24,111 nucleotides of DNA from Chrysochromulina tobinii (GCA_001275005.1 JWZX01002585.1:1-24111), one strand, 5' to 3'. Shown: positions 1 through 8,965, counted from the first letter of the stretch. Numbers and translations: made by a program. The notes: generated by a model not told the origin, from the sequence alone.

Positions 1-1
1 G

Positions 2-520
2 GCGGGGGCCAGTGACGACGTCATCCAAATGATTTGCCGATGGGCGAGCCCAGAGTCACTTAAGATCTACGCGCGGCATGGCACCTCGCTCCATATCAAT
101 TGGGTCAACCAAGCTGAGAAGGCTATCGTTGACTCCATCCAGGTCGCCAACATTCCAAAAATTTGCAACAGCGAAGGGAACATAGCCCTCATGCACGCCT
201 ACGGTGGCACCATTCCCGCGCGCGCACGTCACGTGTTGGACAACATGGACGTGACCGCAGAAGACGCCGCAGAGACGCCGCCGCCGTCTGACAGCTCTCC
301 GCTCACCTCCGCAAACGCGATGGGCCGACGCGTCCGCGTGCCAGCCGTGTGCTGGCCCACATACCCGTGCCTCGAGCACAACGGACACGGCTGGACGGCT
401 TGCATCATCGCCCTCAACCGCGGCGATGCCGCTACCGTCCGCTTCTCCGAAGCCGCGGACGCCCGGGGACTGCCATTCGCAGACGTCCAGCTCAATCTTG
501 CCATCCTAATACCCTTCTAG
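2..520 (+). CDS. Tyrosine recombinase-like protein, C-terminal part (5' partial)
   Basis: The reading frame is open from the left edge (frame starting at base 2) to a TAG at 518-520, so only the C-terminal ~172 residues are seen. The start reads S-D-D-V-I-Q-M-I-C-R-W-A-S-P-E-S-L-K-I-Y. This matches the end of a tyrosine recombinase catalytic domain, where a helix carrying R/W-x-S precedes the nucleophilic Tyr; here that is the Tyr of KIYAR at bases 68-82. An Asn-Ser-Glu-Gly segment follows, and then a compact C-terminal block with the pattern G-R-R-V-x-V-P ... W-P-x-Y ... G-x-G-W-T, which could be a small SH3/Tudor-like fold (inference). The upstream catalytic Arg and His boxes lie outside the window. 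Such recombinases occur in algal genomes as part of DIRS/Ngaro/Crypton-type elements or as domesticated copies. The window cannot tell which, nor whether the gene is intact. Confidence 0.55.
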   Translation, partial: AGASDDVIQMICRWASPESLKIYARHGTSLHINWVNQAEKAIVDSIQVANIPKICNSEGNIALMHAYGGTIPARARHVLDNMDVTAEDAAETPPPSDSSPLTSANAMGRRVRVPAVCWPTYPCLEHNGHGWTACIIALNRGDAATVRFSEAADARGLPFADVQLNLAILIPF

Positions 521-1121
521 GTGACACCGTCACAGTTTCGTCGCAGAAACAGACAGATAGTATCTCAATCCGGCAGCCAACATGAAGCATCTACGTGATG
601 CTGAGACATGGCCACCAAGAAACCCACCCTTCCCTCCCAAGGGACCTATCCAGAACAATGCACAATCACGACCTTAACCTGCCTACCGACCGCATCGTCA
701 CCGACCGCACCACCGCCTCACCGCCTCACCGTTTCGCCACCCGCCTCCTCGCGCACGCATCTCACAGGGACTAGGAGCCCGGCCCATGGCCGGCTCCCGT
801 GTGGGGCTGTTTGATAACCTCAACATCCCTATTCACAGAGATGCGCAGCACAGAGAAGACCGGGAACCGGACGCCAACACACGGGTGGCGCGGGGGGTCC
901 GCGTCTGGCACCCATCGACCACACCTCGCGGAATCGACTTTCGTGTCCACTTGAAACTCGAACCTAGCTGCAGACCGACGCGGCGCGGATTCCGCGCGTT
1001 CCGCAAATCGCATCTGTGGCGCGCACGTTAATGGCACATCGCGCAACCGACTAATACGGAGTCCCACGCGCTGCGTACCCACGGGAGTGTCTCGGCCCCG
1101 TCAGGTTGCCACTACATCATC
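521..1121. other. Intergenic stretch, no gene recognised
   Basis: No open frame with recognisable protein features was found on either strand. The only structure noted is a short C-rich tract around 709-735 made of repeated ACCGCCTC. This region holds the 3' flanks of the recombinase-like gene (left) and of the minus-strand lumenal protein gene (right), which converge here. Confidence 0.5.
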
Positions 1122-1730
1122 TCATTTGCCAAGGAGGGCAGCGCGCGCGGCGTCTCCAATGTCGGCCGCGAACGCACCGAGGTCCGCCTCCTTGACATTC
1201 TTGTTCTGCCGAGTCGCACCAAACGCAGTAGCGAACAGATCCTCAACGCCCTTGGAGTACGCAACGCCAGAGTCGCCAAAGATGCCGTTGTTCATCTCGA
1301 GCCCGGTCCTCGGGAGAGCATCCGCAATTGCTTTTTGGTTCTGCGCCTCGCAGTATCCCTTGGCCTTGTCCGTCCTGTATCCACTGCAGTCCTTTGTGGG
1401 AACTGCAGCGGTCACATCGGTCCGCAGCACGTCGGCACTGCCGATCGGGCCCGCGTCCGCACAGTAAGTGTCGCATTGTGACTTGCAATAGCCCTCATTG
1501 CCGGGGGCGATTGCGTCACACTCCTTGAAGCAGGCCTTGTCGCATGGCACAGCCTCCGGAGTGGCAGTTGCCGCCAGCGCGTGCGGTGCCGGCCCAAAGG
1601 CAACAGCGCACGAGACCATGACGGCAGCCGCAGTAGCTGCAGGTGATGGTAACGGTGGGAGTGATAGCGAAGGGACGCGTAGCGAGGCCACAGTAGATGC
1701 CAGAACAACGAGCGACAGACGCTGCGACAT
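1122..1730 (-). CDS. Putative thylakoid-lumen Cys-rich protein
   Basis: This is a 202-residue protein starting at ATG 1730; the frame upstream of that extends only through a GTG. The N-terminus looks like layered targeting: a hydrophobic signal-like start (SQRLSLVVLASTVAS, about residues 2-16), a Ser/Pro/Leu-rich stretch, then a second hydrophobic Ala-rich segment (about 31-48) ending in an ALA-A signal-peptidase-like site near 51-54. That pattern fits transport through ER and plastid envelope into the thylakoid lumen in complex red-type plastids (inference). The mature part opens with a symmetric motif, C63-x3-C67-x3-C71-x10-C82-x3-C86-x3-C90, followed by two more Cys (115, 127) and a C-terminal segment with NNGIFGDSGVAYSKG (147-161). 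I do not recognise a named family. The regularly spaced Cys suggest disulfide-bonded helices. No intron is evident. Confidence 0.75.
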   Translation of the reverse strand: MSQRLSLVVLASTVASLRVPSLSLPPLPSPAATAAAVMVSCAVAFGPAPHALAATATPEAVPCDKACFKECDAIAPGNEGYCKSQCDTYCADAGPIGSADVLRTDVTAAVPTKDCSGYRTDKAKGYCEAQNQKAIADALPRTGLEMNNGIFGDSGVAYSKGVEDLFATAFGATRQNKNVKEADLGAFAADIGDAARAALLGK

Positions 1731-2249
1731 GGCAAGCGGTGCAATCACGAGATCGAATCGGAGATTGCACCAGCGGGGCGTCGTCCTCGGGCACCCGACC
1801 TTCTGAGAGCCATATCAAACGGGGGTGTATACACTTGCGAAGTGAGTGGGAACTTTCTTTTTTTGAAGTAGTCAAGTCAAGTCAACTTGACTTGAAGTAC
1901 AAGTACATGTCCTCGCGCACGCCTTATTGCGGTTCCTGGGCAGACTTGCGCACTTCACTCCGTTTCGAGACCGCGACCGCGTACGGTTCCACAACGGTTC
2001 ATTCTTGTCGTCAACTCGCCGCGGCGACGATGTACTTTCGCCTTCGGCGCTTCGGCGCATACATTCCAAACTTGCGGCGATTTGCAGTCATCCCGGGAGA
2101 ATGCGTCTAAAAATACCCTTTTTGGGAAATTGGTCACGTCATTTCGAGAATCGACGAGGCCGACCACGATTCCTGATGAGCCAATTTATCCTTGGACAGG
2201 ACGGTTCTGGTGCCGACGGCTCGTAGCCGCAGTTGCCTTGTTGCTGCTC
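1731..2249. other. Upstream region of the lumenal protein gene
   Basis: No gene is recognised here. The stretch is the likely promoter side of the minus-strand gene starting at 1730. It contains a GTGTATACAC palindrome (1825-1834), a near-perfect inverted repeat of AAGTC pentamers (1873-1894), and a tandem CTTCGGCG pair near 2042-2058. Confidence 0.4.
1873..1894. repeat. Inverted repeat built of AAGTC pentamers
   Basis: The arms CAAGTCAAGT (1873-1882) and ACTTGACTTG (1885-1894) are perfect inverted repeats separated by two bases. The element lies ~143 bp upstream of the start of the minus-strand lumenal protein gene. A related run of ACTTG pentamers occurs at 16206-16240, just upstream of the RING-PHD gene. 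Regulatory function is unproven. Confidence 0.6.
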
Positions 2250-3230
2250 ATGGGCCAAGGCTCATCAAGCCCGGCTCCTTCTTCCGAGCGACCAGCCGAG
2301 GAGCAGGATCAGCTCGACAACCTGATCGCGTATGTCAGGCAGCTCCCCTCCGTTGGCTCCTCCAGGCTGTGCTCCTTGGGCAGCGCATCTGACCCACCTG
2401 CTGCACCCCCTGCCGCTGCCTACGCGCCGCCTGCTGGCAGCGATTGCTGGAGCCGCGCGCCTGCGTTTGGCCCCAGGCATGCGATTGGGATGCTGAGCGG
2501 TGACCTCGCCCAGCGAGCCGCCACGCCGTCTGGGCAGACCGCCTCTGCGCTGCTGCCAGGTTTTCCATGCAACAAACCGGCTTCAGCGCCAATCCCAATT
2601 GTACGCCTGTCTGAGTGGTCGTCGCGCGACATCGACCTGGCGAGCCGCGAGCTAGAATTCTCGCATACGGCTGCCGGGAACCACCCCATCGGCTTGCTGT
2701 CGACGGAGTCGTCTCCAAGTCGTCCGCGACGTCTCCCAGAGCCACGTACAAGTGAGGCACGCGCAAGCTTCGAGGTCGTCATCGCTTGCGCAGCGTCCCG
2801 TCGCAGCGGCAGGAGCAGCGCTCTCGATGGCAGTAGCACGCACGGCAGCAGCAGCGCCCGCGGCTGGAGCTTCCCGCGCTCTGCGCCATCGGGCAGCCGC
2901 GGAAGCTCGTCCTTGCGCCACTCGACGCCGCCGCCTGCACCTCGCTGCAAGCCGTCGGCGGCGCCCGTGGCGATGCTTCCCAGGCTCGAGCTGCCGCCGC
3001 CGTCGCCAGCTAATACGTCTCTCTCCTCGTCGCCGCTCTCCTCCACGGGCGTCTCGCTCATCTCGTCCACACCGCCGGAGTCACGCGTCGTTCAAGTTGG
3101 CTTCCATGTGGGCTTCCACGTGGGCGGACGCAGCGAGTCGCCAGGCGCTGGCTCCTGCCTTTCATGGGCCGACAGGGAGGTGAGCTCCGCCGCAGCCCTC
3201 CGCTATGGCGCTCGAGTGCGCTCGAGCTGA
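2250..3230 (+). CDS. Possible Ser/Pro-rich low-complexity protein (doubtful)
   Basis: The frame is open for 326 residues from ATG 2250, and extends 56 codons further upstream only through a TTG. The product is rich in Ser, Pro and Ala, with Ser runs around GSSSARGW, a short duplicated VGFHVGFHVGG near the C-terminus, and no recognisable domain. Just upstream of the ATG the frame encodes RRLVAAVALLLL, which would make a signal anchor if an upstream exon supplied a start; no ATG is available in frame. The opposite strand is also open over 2420-3070, a common artefact in GC-rich DNA. This may be a disordered protein, part of a spliced gene, or no gene at all. Confidence 0.3.
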   Translation: MGQGSSSPAPSSERPAEEQDQLDNLIAYVRQLPSVGSSRLCSLGSASDPPAAPPAAAYAPPAGSDCWSRAPAFGPRHAIGMLSGDLAQRAATPSGQTASALLPGFPCNKPASAPIPIVRLSEWSSRDIDLASRELEFSHTAAGNHPIGLLSTESSPSRPRRLPEPRTSEARASFEVVIACAASRRSGRSSALDGSSTHGSSSARGWSFPRSAPSGSRGSSSLRHSTPPPAPRCKPSAAPVAMLPRLELPPPSPANTSLSSSPLSSTGVSLISSTPPESRVVQVGFHVGFHVGGRSESPGAGSCLSWADREVSSAAALRYGARVRSS

Positions 3231-4025
3231 GAGGCGTGGCGACACTGGCACCCCTCGCACTGTCGACACCAGCTGCAGACCTGTCTCTGCACCATCCGCC
3301 CCTGGCTCCGCCGCAACCACCTGTCTTTGCCATCGGTTGCTGCTGTGCCACTTGTACAACTATGCTCCTTCCTTGCGGCCCGCGCGTCTCGCCTAGAGAC
3401 TGCACGCGCATCAAGGCAGGCGATAACCGCTACCACACTTGTGTAAACCTGCATGTTGACAGCATGAGCCGCGAGAACTCCCGAGCACACATGTGTCGTG
3501 CTATATCAGCCATCGCGCCGCCGCCCCGCCGCTGCGCGAGGCTTATCTCGTATTTAAATTTTGAGTATCCATGTAGCTATACTCATGGTCGAAATCTTTC
3601 ACTGTTGGCCTGACTCGTCCGTCCGACACGCCACGCCACGCCTTGCAATTGGCCACGCCGGCCGCGCTCCGGCCCGCGCGCCCGCCCCGGCGCCGCCCGG
3701 CCGGCCCGCCGCGCCGATCGTACCAACGAGCTCCAACCTGCGATTCCACCGTGCGGCCCCGGCGGCCGGCGGGTCTGCGGGCCGCGCGGGACGAGCGGCG
3801 CAGCGGGGGACGGCCGGAGGCGCGCGCCTCCGGGACGGGCTAGGGCGAGCCGGCAGAAGGCGCAGTTAGAGCCGGCAGTTTACCCGGTCGCGACTCGACC
3901 AGCGCCCGCTCGCGCCCGGCTCGCGTGCTCCGTACCTCCGTTCTCTCGGCTCACCGTCAGTTTCGACATCATGTTACACATGCACATTGCAGCTTTGGCC
4001 GACAGATACGGAATTTACGGCGCTC
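3231..4025. other. Intergenic stretch with a very GC-rich block
   Basis: No credible gene was found. An AT-richer patch at 3548-3590 includes ATTTAAAT and a hairpin with 7-bp arms TGAGTAT (3562-3568) and ATACTCA (3579-3585). It is followed by an extremely GC-rich block at about 3650-3920 dominated by GGCC/CGCG words. The block resembles a CpG-island-like region, but no transcript can be assigned to it. Confidence 0.5.
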
Positions 4026-7000
4026 TCAAACAACGTGCCCAGTCTCATTGTGGATTAACTCCGCATGCTCGCTCGCACCCGCCGCCACGAGCAGCTCCGC
4101 AACCGCATCGTGATCGGCGCGGCGCGCTGCCCAGAGCGGCGACGTCTTGGTCGTAGTCAGCTCAGTGACGGTGACGGCGAGTGCGTCAATGTCCGCCTTA
4201 GCCGCGAGCAGGATGCTCACGATGGCCGTGTGGCCTTTCTCAGCGGCAAGGTAAAGCGGAAACTTCTCATGGCTCTCGTTGAGATTCGTTGAGATGCTCG
4301 TGTGGCCTTCGACCCGCAGCGGCGCATGCGGATCGGCCCTCTGAGACAGCAGTAGCTGTAAGCACTCGACGCTACCCACGGCGCAAGCGGCGTGCAGCGG
4401 GCGGATGCCATGCTCACCGCACGCATCGGCGGCGGCCTTGGCTCTCAGCAGCAGTGCCACGCACTGTGGAGAGGAGGCCTCACACGCCAGGTGCACCGCC
4501 GAGCTACCGAGCCGTGTGAGCTCGTCAGGCTGCGCACGCGCGCCGAGCAAGCACGCGACGGCCTCGTATGAGCCGGCCTTGCAAGCCCAGTGCAGCGGCG
4601 ACGAGCCCTTCGCATCCTGGATCGCCACGTCGGCCCGTGCAGCAAGCAGTGCGCCGACAGCCATTGCGCGCGCATGCTCGCACGCCGTGTGCAGCGGTGT
4701 GCGACCGGAGCGCTCGCCCGCGATGCCCACGTCCGCCCGTGCCGCAAGGAGAGTGGACAGCGCCATCAGAGCTCCCTGCCCTGCGGCAATATGGAGCGGC
4801 GTGAGCTCAGCAGCTGCCTTCTGGTCCAGCGACGCGCCCGCGCCGAGCAGCTCGGAGATGCACCCAGCATGGTCACCCGCAGCTGCGAGGTGCAGCGCGG
4901 TAAGGCCGGAGGCCTCCGCGTCTACGTCGTTGGCGGCGCTCGCCTTTTGCTCATCACCATACTGAGCGAGGATACGACGGAGGCAGTCAAGCCGCCCGTA
5001 CATGGCCGCCAAGTGCAGCGGAATCTTACCCGTCGCATCGCGCGCGGCCACCTGCGCACCACCCGCGAGCAGTGCGTCGACGCACGGCGCGTGCCCGCTG
5101 AGCACTGCCCAGTGCAGAGCGACGCGTCCACTCGAGTCGACAAGGTCTGCATCTGCGCCGGCGCCCAGTAATCCTGTGAGCATATCCACGTCGCCCATCC
5201 GAGCGGCCACCGTGAGCGCCGCACACTCAATCGTTTCCTGCTCCTCAGCTGCATCTGTCGGCGCTGGCGCGCTCGCGCCGCGCTCGGCGGCGGAGGCGGG
5301 CAAGATGGCCACACCCGTCGGGCTGGGTAGCACGGGCGCCGTCACACATCCAAACGCATCGACGTTCACTCCACGCGAGAGGAGATTGCGCATGAGCGGC
5401 AGGTCACCCTCGGATGCAGCCTTGAGCAGCGCCTCACCCGCCATATCCAGAGGCCCCGAGATGCCGTTGACGTCCTCGTTCGTGCGATCGAATCGCGATG
5501 CCTCGTCGGCGCTCAACTCGCCACATGCGCGGATGATCACCCTCTCCAAAGGTCGATCGTCCTTATCGATGCTCAGGTTCTCAATGCGCCGTAGCAACGC
5601 CCAACCCGCAACTAAACGGCCGAAGGCGACGTGCTTGCCGTCGCAGACCGAGACGGCGGCGAGCGTCAGGAAGAATTGGCACCCGTTGGTGTTGGCTCCC
5701 TGGTTCGCCATCGAGAGCACGCCCGGGCGTGCGTGCGGGATGGCAAACGACTCGTCCTCAAATAACTCTCCTCCCTCTAGCCCGCTCACAGAGCCGGTGC
5801 CGTCGCCCGCCACTACGTCGCCCCCTTGTACAATGAAGCCCTTGGCCACGCGGTGGAAGGGCGAGCCCTGGTACCGGTACGCTGGCCGGCTGCCGTCGGG
5901 CGCGGGCGCGGTTCCCCGGAGGAGCGCTCGGAAGTTGGCCGTGGTCTTGGGTACAAGGTCGTCGAAGAGTTGCAACGTGAGCCGGCCGGCGTCGCGTCCC
6001 TCAATGCTGAGCTCGAGATAGCAGTGCGTGCGCTTCGTCACGTCGGGTACACGCAGCTTGGGCGGCATGGGCAGCGACGCCGGCGCCATCAGGCACGTCA
6101 CCGGCGCGCTCGCGTCGAGATAATATCCGAGGCCCTCCGCACCAAACTTGAAGTGATAGCCTGCCCTGAAGCCATGGAAGCCCGCCGACGCGGGCACGTA
6201 TGCGGGTAGTGGGCCCGCAACGGCGGCGGTCGGGGCTGGCGCCGCTGCGTTACCATCGACAGCATCCGTGATGGCGCCGCCGACCTCCAATGTATCGGCG
6301 GCTGGGGGTGGCGGCAGCGGCGGTGGTGCTGCGGGCGCGAGGGCCATGGCCTCCGCGAGAAGCTTGCGAACGTCGCGGTCGGCCGGCGTGAGTGTGGCGG
6401 CGGCCGAGAGGTCCTCAACTGCCGCGGCGGGCTGGCTCAGCTTGAGCCGCGCGGCGCCGCGTCTGTAGAGTGCCTTGGCGCTCGACGCGTCGAGCGCCAG
6501 CACCGACGAGCACACGCCCTCGACCGTCGCCCACTCTTCGAGCTTGAGCCGGCACAGCGCCTCGTTGAGCAGGCACGCGACGCGCAGCTTGAGTGCTTCA
6601 TCGCTCTGAGCCGTGCAAGAGGTATGCGCGGCCACGCCCTCGGCGAGGCTCGCAGCGTCCGAAAAGGCCTCCGCGGCGTCGGCGTGCTCGTTGCGGCGTA
6701 GGCACTCAAGGCCCTGAGCCTTTGCAGATAGAGCAGCAGCAAGCTCGGACGGTTTGCCAGTCTCGTCGGCTTGTATTGCATCTGACTTGGCTTTCTCGAC
6801 CTTCTGTTCCATGCGCTTCTCCGCCGCCGCGCGCTCCATCAACGCCGCGCCGATCTCAGAGGCCGCAATGCCCGCCTCGCGGCCCTGCTTCGCATACTCG
6901 GCCATCGTGAGCTCTCCGGCGGCGAATGCAGCACGGAGTGCATCCTGATGAATGCGGTACGCGTCACGGGACGCGCGTTCTTTCTCGCGTCGCCGCGCAT

Positions 7001-7061
7001 CGCTCTGCGCGACCGACGCGCGCTCGCGCAGGCCGTCCTCGTCGAAAGCAGCGTCCGGCAT
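4026..7061 (-). CDS. TPR - cyclophilin PPIase - ankyrin repeat fusion protein
   Basis: This is a 1011-residue single-exon protein from ATG 7061. The open frame continues upstream only via a GTG, so the ATG before PDAAFDEDG was chosen. Order of parts: charged helical N-terminus (1-100); TPR-like helices (about 104-240) resembling those of immunophilins (LNEALCRLKLEEW, AKALYRRGAARLK); Pro-rich linker (242-256); a GYHFKFGAEGLGYYLD motif (301-316); a cyclophilin-type peptidyl-prolyl isomerase domain (about 345-515); then about 12 ankyrin repeats (545-1000). The PPIase keeps FHR (Arg404), QGGD (Gln412), MAN (451-453), QFF (462-464) and DGKH (His477), so activity is likely. The position equal to Trp121 of human cyclophilin A is Val472. 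Known TPR immunophilins such as Cyp40 place the PPIase before the TPR, so this order is reversed. Probable cytosolic or nuclear folding factor or scaffold. Confidence 0.9.
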   Translation of the reverse strand: MPDAAFDEDGLRERASVAQSDARRREKERASRDAYRIHQDALRAAFAAGELTMAEYAKQGREAGIAASEIGAALMERAAAEKRMEQKVEKAKSDAIQADETGKPSELAAALSAKAQGLECLRRNEHADAAEAFSDAASLAEGVAAHTSCTAQSDEALKLRVACLLNEALCRLKLEEWATVEGVCSSVLALDASSAKALYRRGAARLKLSQPAAAVEDLSAAATLTPADRDVRKLLAEAMALAPAAPPPLPPPPAADTLEVGGAITDAVDGNAAAPAPTAAVAGPLPAYVPASAGFHGFRAGYHFKFGAEGLGYYLDASAPVTCLMAPASLPMPPKLRVPDVTKRTHCYLELSIEGRDAGRLTLQLFDDLVPKTTANFRALLRGTAPAPDGSRPAYRYQGSPFHRVAKGFIVQGGDVVAGDGTGSVSGLEGGELFEDESFAIPHARPGVLSMANQGANTNGCQFFLTLAAVSVCDGKHVAFGRLVAGWALLRRIENLSIDKDDRPLERVIIRACGELSADEASRFDRTNEDVNGISGPLDMAGEALLKAASEGDLPLMRNLLSRGVNVDAFGCVTAPVLPSPTGVAILPASAAERGASAPAPTDAAEEQETIECAALTVAARMGDVDMLTGLLGAGADADLVDSSGRVALHWAVLSGHAPCVDALLAGGAQVAARDATGKIPLHLAAMYGRLDCLRRILAQYGDEQKASAANDVDAEASGLTALHLAAAGDHAGCISELLGAGASLDQKAAAELTPLHIAAGQGALMALSTLLAARADVGIAGERSGRTPLHTACEHARAMAVGALLAARADVAIQDAKGSSPLHWACKAGSYEAVACLLGARAQPDELTRLGSSAVHLACEASSPQCVALLLRAKAAADACGEHGIRPLHAACAVGSVECLQLLLSQRADPHAPLRVEGHTSISTNLNESHEKFPLYLAAEKGHTAIVSILLAAKADIDALAVTVTELTTTKTSPLWAARRADHDAVAELLVAAGASEHAELIHNETGHVV

Positions 7062-8113
7062 CGCGGCGCCCGCCACGAGCGGACCCCCTGCTTGCTGCTG
7101 TGAAACACATGTATGAAAGATGAAGCGCAAACGCGCACACTCTCCGGCTTGGGGTACTCTATCGCAATAAGAGCGGCCGTCTTGCTTGCCCGCGTCACCC
7201 CTCCCCACAACCCCACGTTGACCCCCTCCAGTTGAAAGAGAAGAAAGACGGTTTCCGGTTCTACATTTGATCGAACAAAGCGACCCGTGGGTCTTCGACA
7301 GCTACAGGTATTGGATTAGTATTGGATGCCGTGTAGAATCACGGTACGCCGGCAAGGGGTATAAACAATGTATCCTTCAATCCTTGGTGTCGTCTTAGTG
7401 TCGTCTGCTTCACGTCTGCTTACTGTTAGTCGCAGTGTTAGTCGTCCACGGCGGCCAATTTGTTAATTGTTCTTCGTGTTATTGATTTATTGTACCCTTT
7501 TCCTGTGAACAGTGGGGCGACGCATTGGCGGCCCACTAACGGCACACTATTTGATCTGAGGTACATCTGGAACCGTTTCTTGGATCTCCCTGAAATGTGC
7601 ACATCTCCCTGCATCTCGAGTATAGGATTTCAGATTTCACTTTAATATTCCGCCGGACGCGGACCGCCACGGAGGTGCGCACAGTTCCACAGATACATTG
7701 CCGTCACAGTGCGAAAGGTCTCGCGGACCACTTCGGACCGACCGCCACGGGGTTGCCTACTTGCCTTGTGCTTGTCGATTGTGGGGAAACGCGATGATAC
7801 ACGATGATCTGTTGGCACCCGGGGCGGGGGGGGGCACGGACTCAAATAACGGACCCATACGCGCAATGGCATTCGCCTTACGCGCTATCTAGGGGGAAGG
7901 GGCCCTCCGCTCACGCTCGGCTGGACCGCACATCCATGGGTGGAAGTACCCCCCTAACCAGCTCTTGTACGTATACGTACATGAGCAAATGTGCGCGACT
8001 AGCGAGTAGGAACCCAAGACCTCAGACCGCAAGACCTCCTGCTGCTTTCCTCTCTCGACGCGACTCGACTCACTGCAATTGACTCTCTGACAGGGCGTTC
8101 GGGCCCAAGGTGA
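7062..8113. other. Intergenic region between two minus-strand genes
   Basis: No gene was recognised in about 1 kb. The stretch is AT-richer than its surroundings at 7300-7660 and includes a TATAAAC box-like word near 7360. It also holds a G-run (GGGGCGGGGGGGGG, about 7821-7834) and a 16-bp perfect palindrome at 7966-7981. It should contain the promoter of the TPR-cyclophilin-ankyrin gene (right of 7061) and the 3' flank of the EF-hand gene. Confidence 0.5.
7966..7981. repeat. 16-bp perfect palindrome
   Basis: TGTACGTATACGTACA is identical to its reverse complement. It lies between the EF-hand gene and the TPR-cyclophilin-ankyrin gene. It could be a protein-binding site or chance; nothing else supports a role. 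Confidence 0.7.
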
Positions 8114-8965
8114 TCATCTGGGTCCAAAGAGCAGATCAGCTGAAATGCCGTTGCTCACGCCCGTGAGTCTCTCCTTTCGCTGGATGGCCAACATCGCCTG
8201 ACTCATCGATTCTTGCATTTGTCGCTCCACCAAAACACGCAGTCGTCTCTCGAAGGCTGTGACCGGCCTGCGGCCTGCGGACTGAGCGCGTAATGTTCGG
8301 ACTGATGCGACGCGATCAGCCATCACCTGCTCGTAGTCCCGGTGCAGACTGCTCGTACTCGCAGAAAACGGGCGCATTCCCGGGCCGACTGGACGGTTGT
8401 TACGAGCAACGCTCCACGAATATTCTGTCTGCGTGCGAATTCCCAACTGGCGATCAAGCTCACGGTAGTCAATGCTGCCACCACGATCGGCGTCGATTTT
8501 ATCAAAGAGTGCGTCCAGTGCTGCCTTGTGCGCCACAACACCCAGTGTGAGAACCGCCTCACGAAATTCGTTGCGATCAATGGTCCCGCTGTTGTTTGCG
8601 TCAAAGGCAAGGAAGGTGTCAATGATGCGATTCTTGTTCTTGGCCATGACAGCTCGCAGTTGTCCGAGAACTCCGTCGACCTGAGCTTTCATCTCCGGCG
8701 TGAGCGTCGGTGGAGCTGGCTTTGGTGGGGGTCTCGCTTTCAACTCTGCCCACCAGTGGGGTTCACGGCCCTCCCGCCACCTTTGGTAGGTCGGTAGCCC
8801 GTCCATGCTACTAGGGGCACCAAGGCAGCGTATTGCTGGCTTCCCTTCCACGTGCATTTCCCATGACCACGCTGGAGGTCGACAGTCTAAACCAGACCGC
8901 AATGTAGGTTGTGAGAGCGAGCGTAGTGGATGAGCAAGGCCAGTGTGCTTGCACAGGTTAGCCAT
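8114..8965 (-). CDS. EF-hand pair Ca2+-binding protein
   Basis: This is a 283-residue protein from ATG 8965; the frame beyond it reaches only a GTG. Two consecutive canonical EF-hands sit in the middle. Loop 1 is DANNSGTIDRNE (122-133), with Asp, Asn, Ser, Thr, Asp and Glu at liganding positions 1, 3, 5, 7, 9 and 12. Loop 2 is DADRGGSIDYRE (158-169), with ligands also intact. The flanks are not calmodulin-like. The N-terminal 90 residues carry a Trp-rich segment (YQRWREGREPHWWAELK, 60-76) and the C-terminal 100 residues are basic and Arg-rich, possibly helical (235-265). The protein is thus a Ca2+ sensor with its own partner-binding ends rather than calmodulin itself. It is divergently arranged with the ERK7-like kinase, 320 bp apart. 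No signal peptide or membrane segment is seen. Confidence 0.85.
   Translation of the reverse strand: MANLCKHTGLAHPLRSLSQPTLRSGLDCRPPAWSWEMHVEGKPAIRCLGAPSSMDGLPTYQRWREGREPHWWAELKARPPPKPAPPTLTPEMKAQVDGVLGQLRAVMAKNKNRIIDTFLAFDANNSGTIDRNEFREAVLTLGVVAHKAALDALFDKIDADRGGSIDYRELDRQLGIRTQTEYSWSVARNNRPVGPGMRPFSASTSSLHRDYEQVMADRVASVRTLRAQSAGRRPVTAFERRLRVLVERQMQESMSQAMLAIQRKERLTGVSNGISADLLFGPR

Noticed and set aside
1748-1748. Upstream GTG as the start of the lumenal protein
   Set aside because: Nuclear genes rarely start at GTG, and the ATG at 1730 directly begins a good signal-like segment.
5002-6021. Plus-strand open frame of 339 codons
   Set aside because: It lies antisense within the cyclophilin-ankyrin gene, is Ser/Ala/Pro-rich and has no recognisable features.
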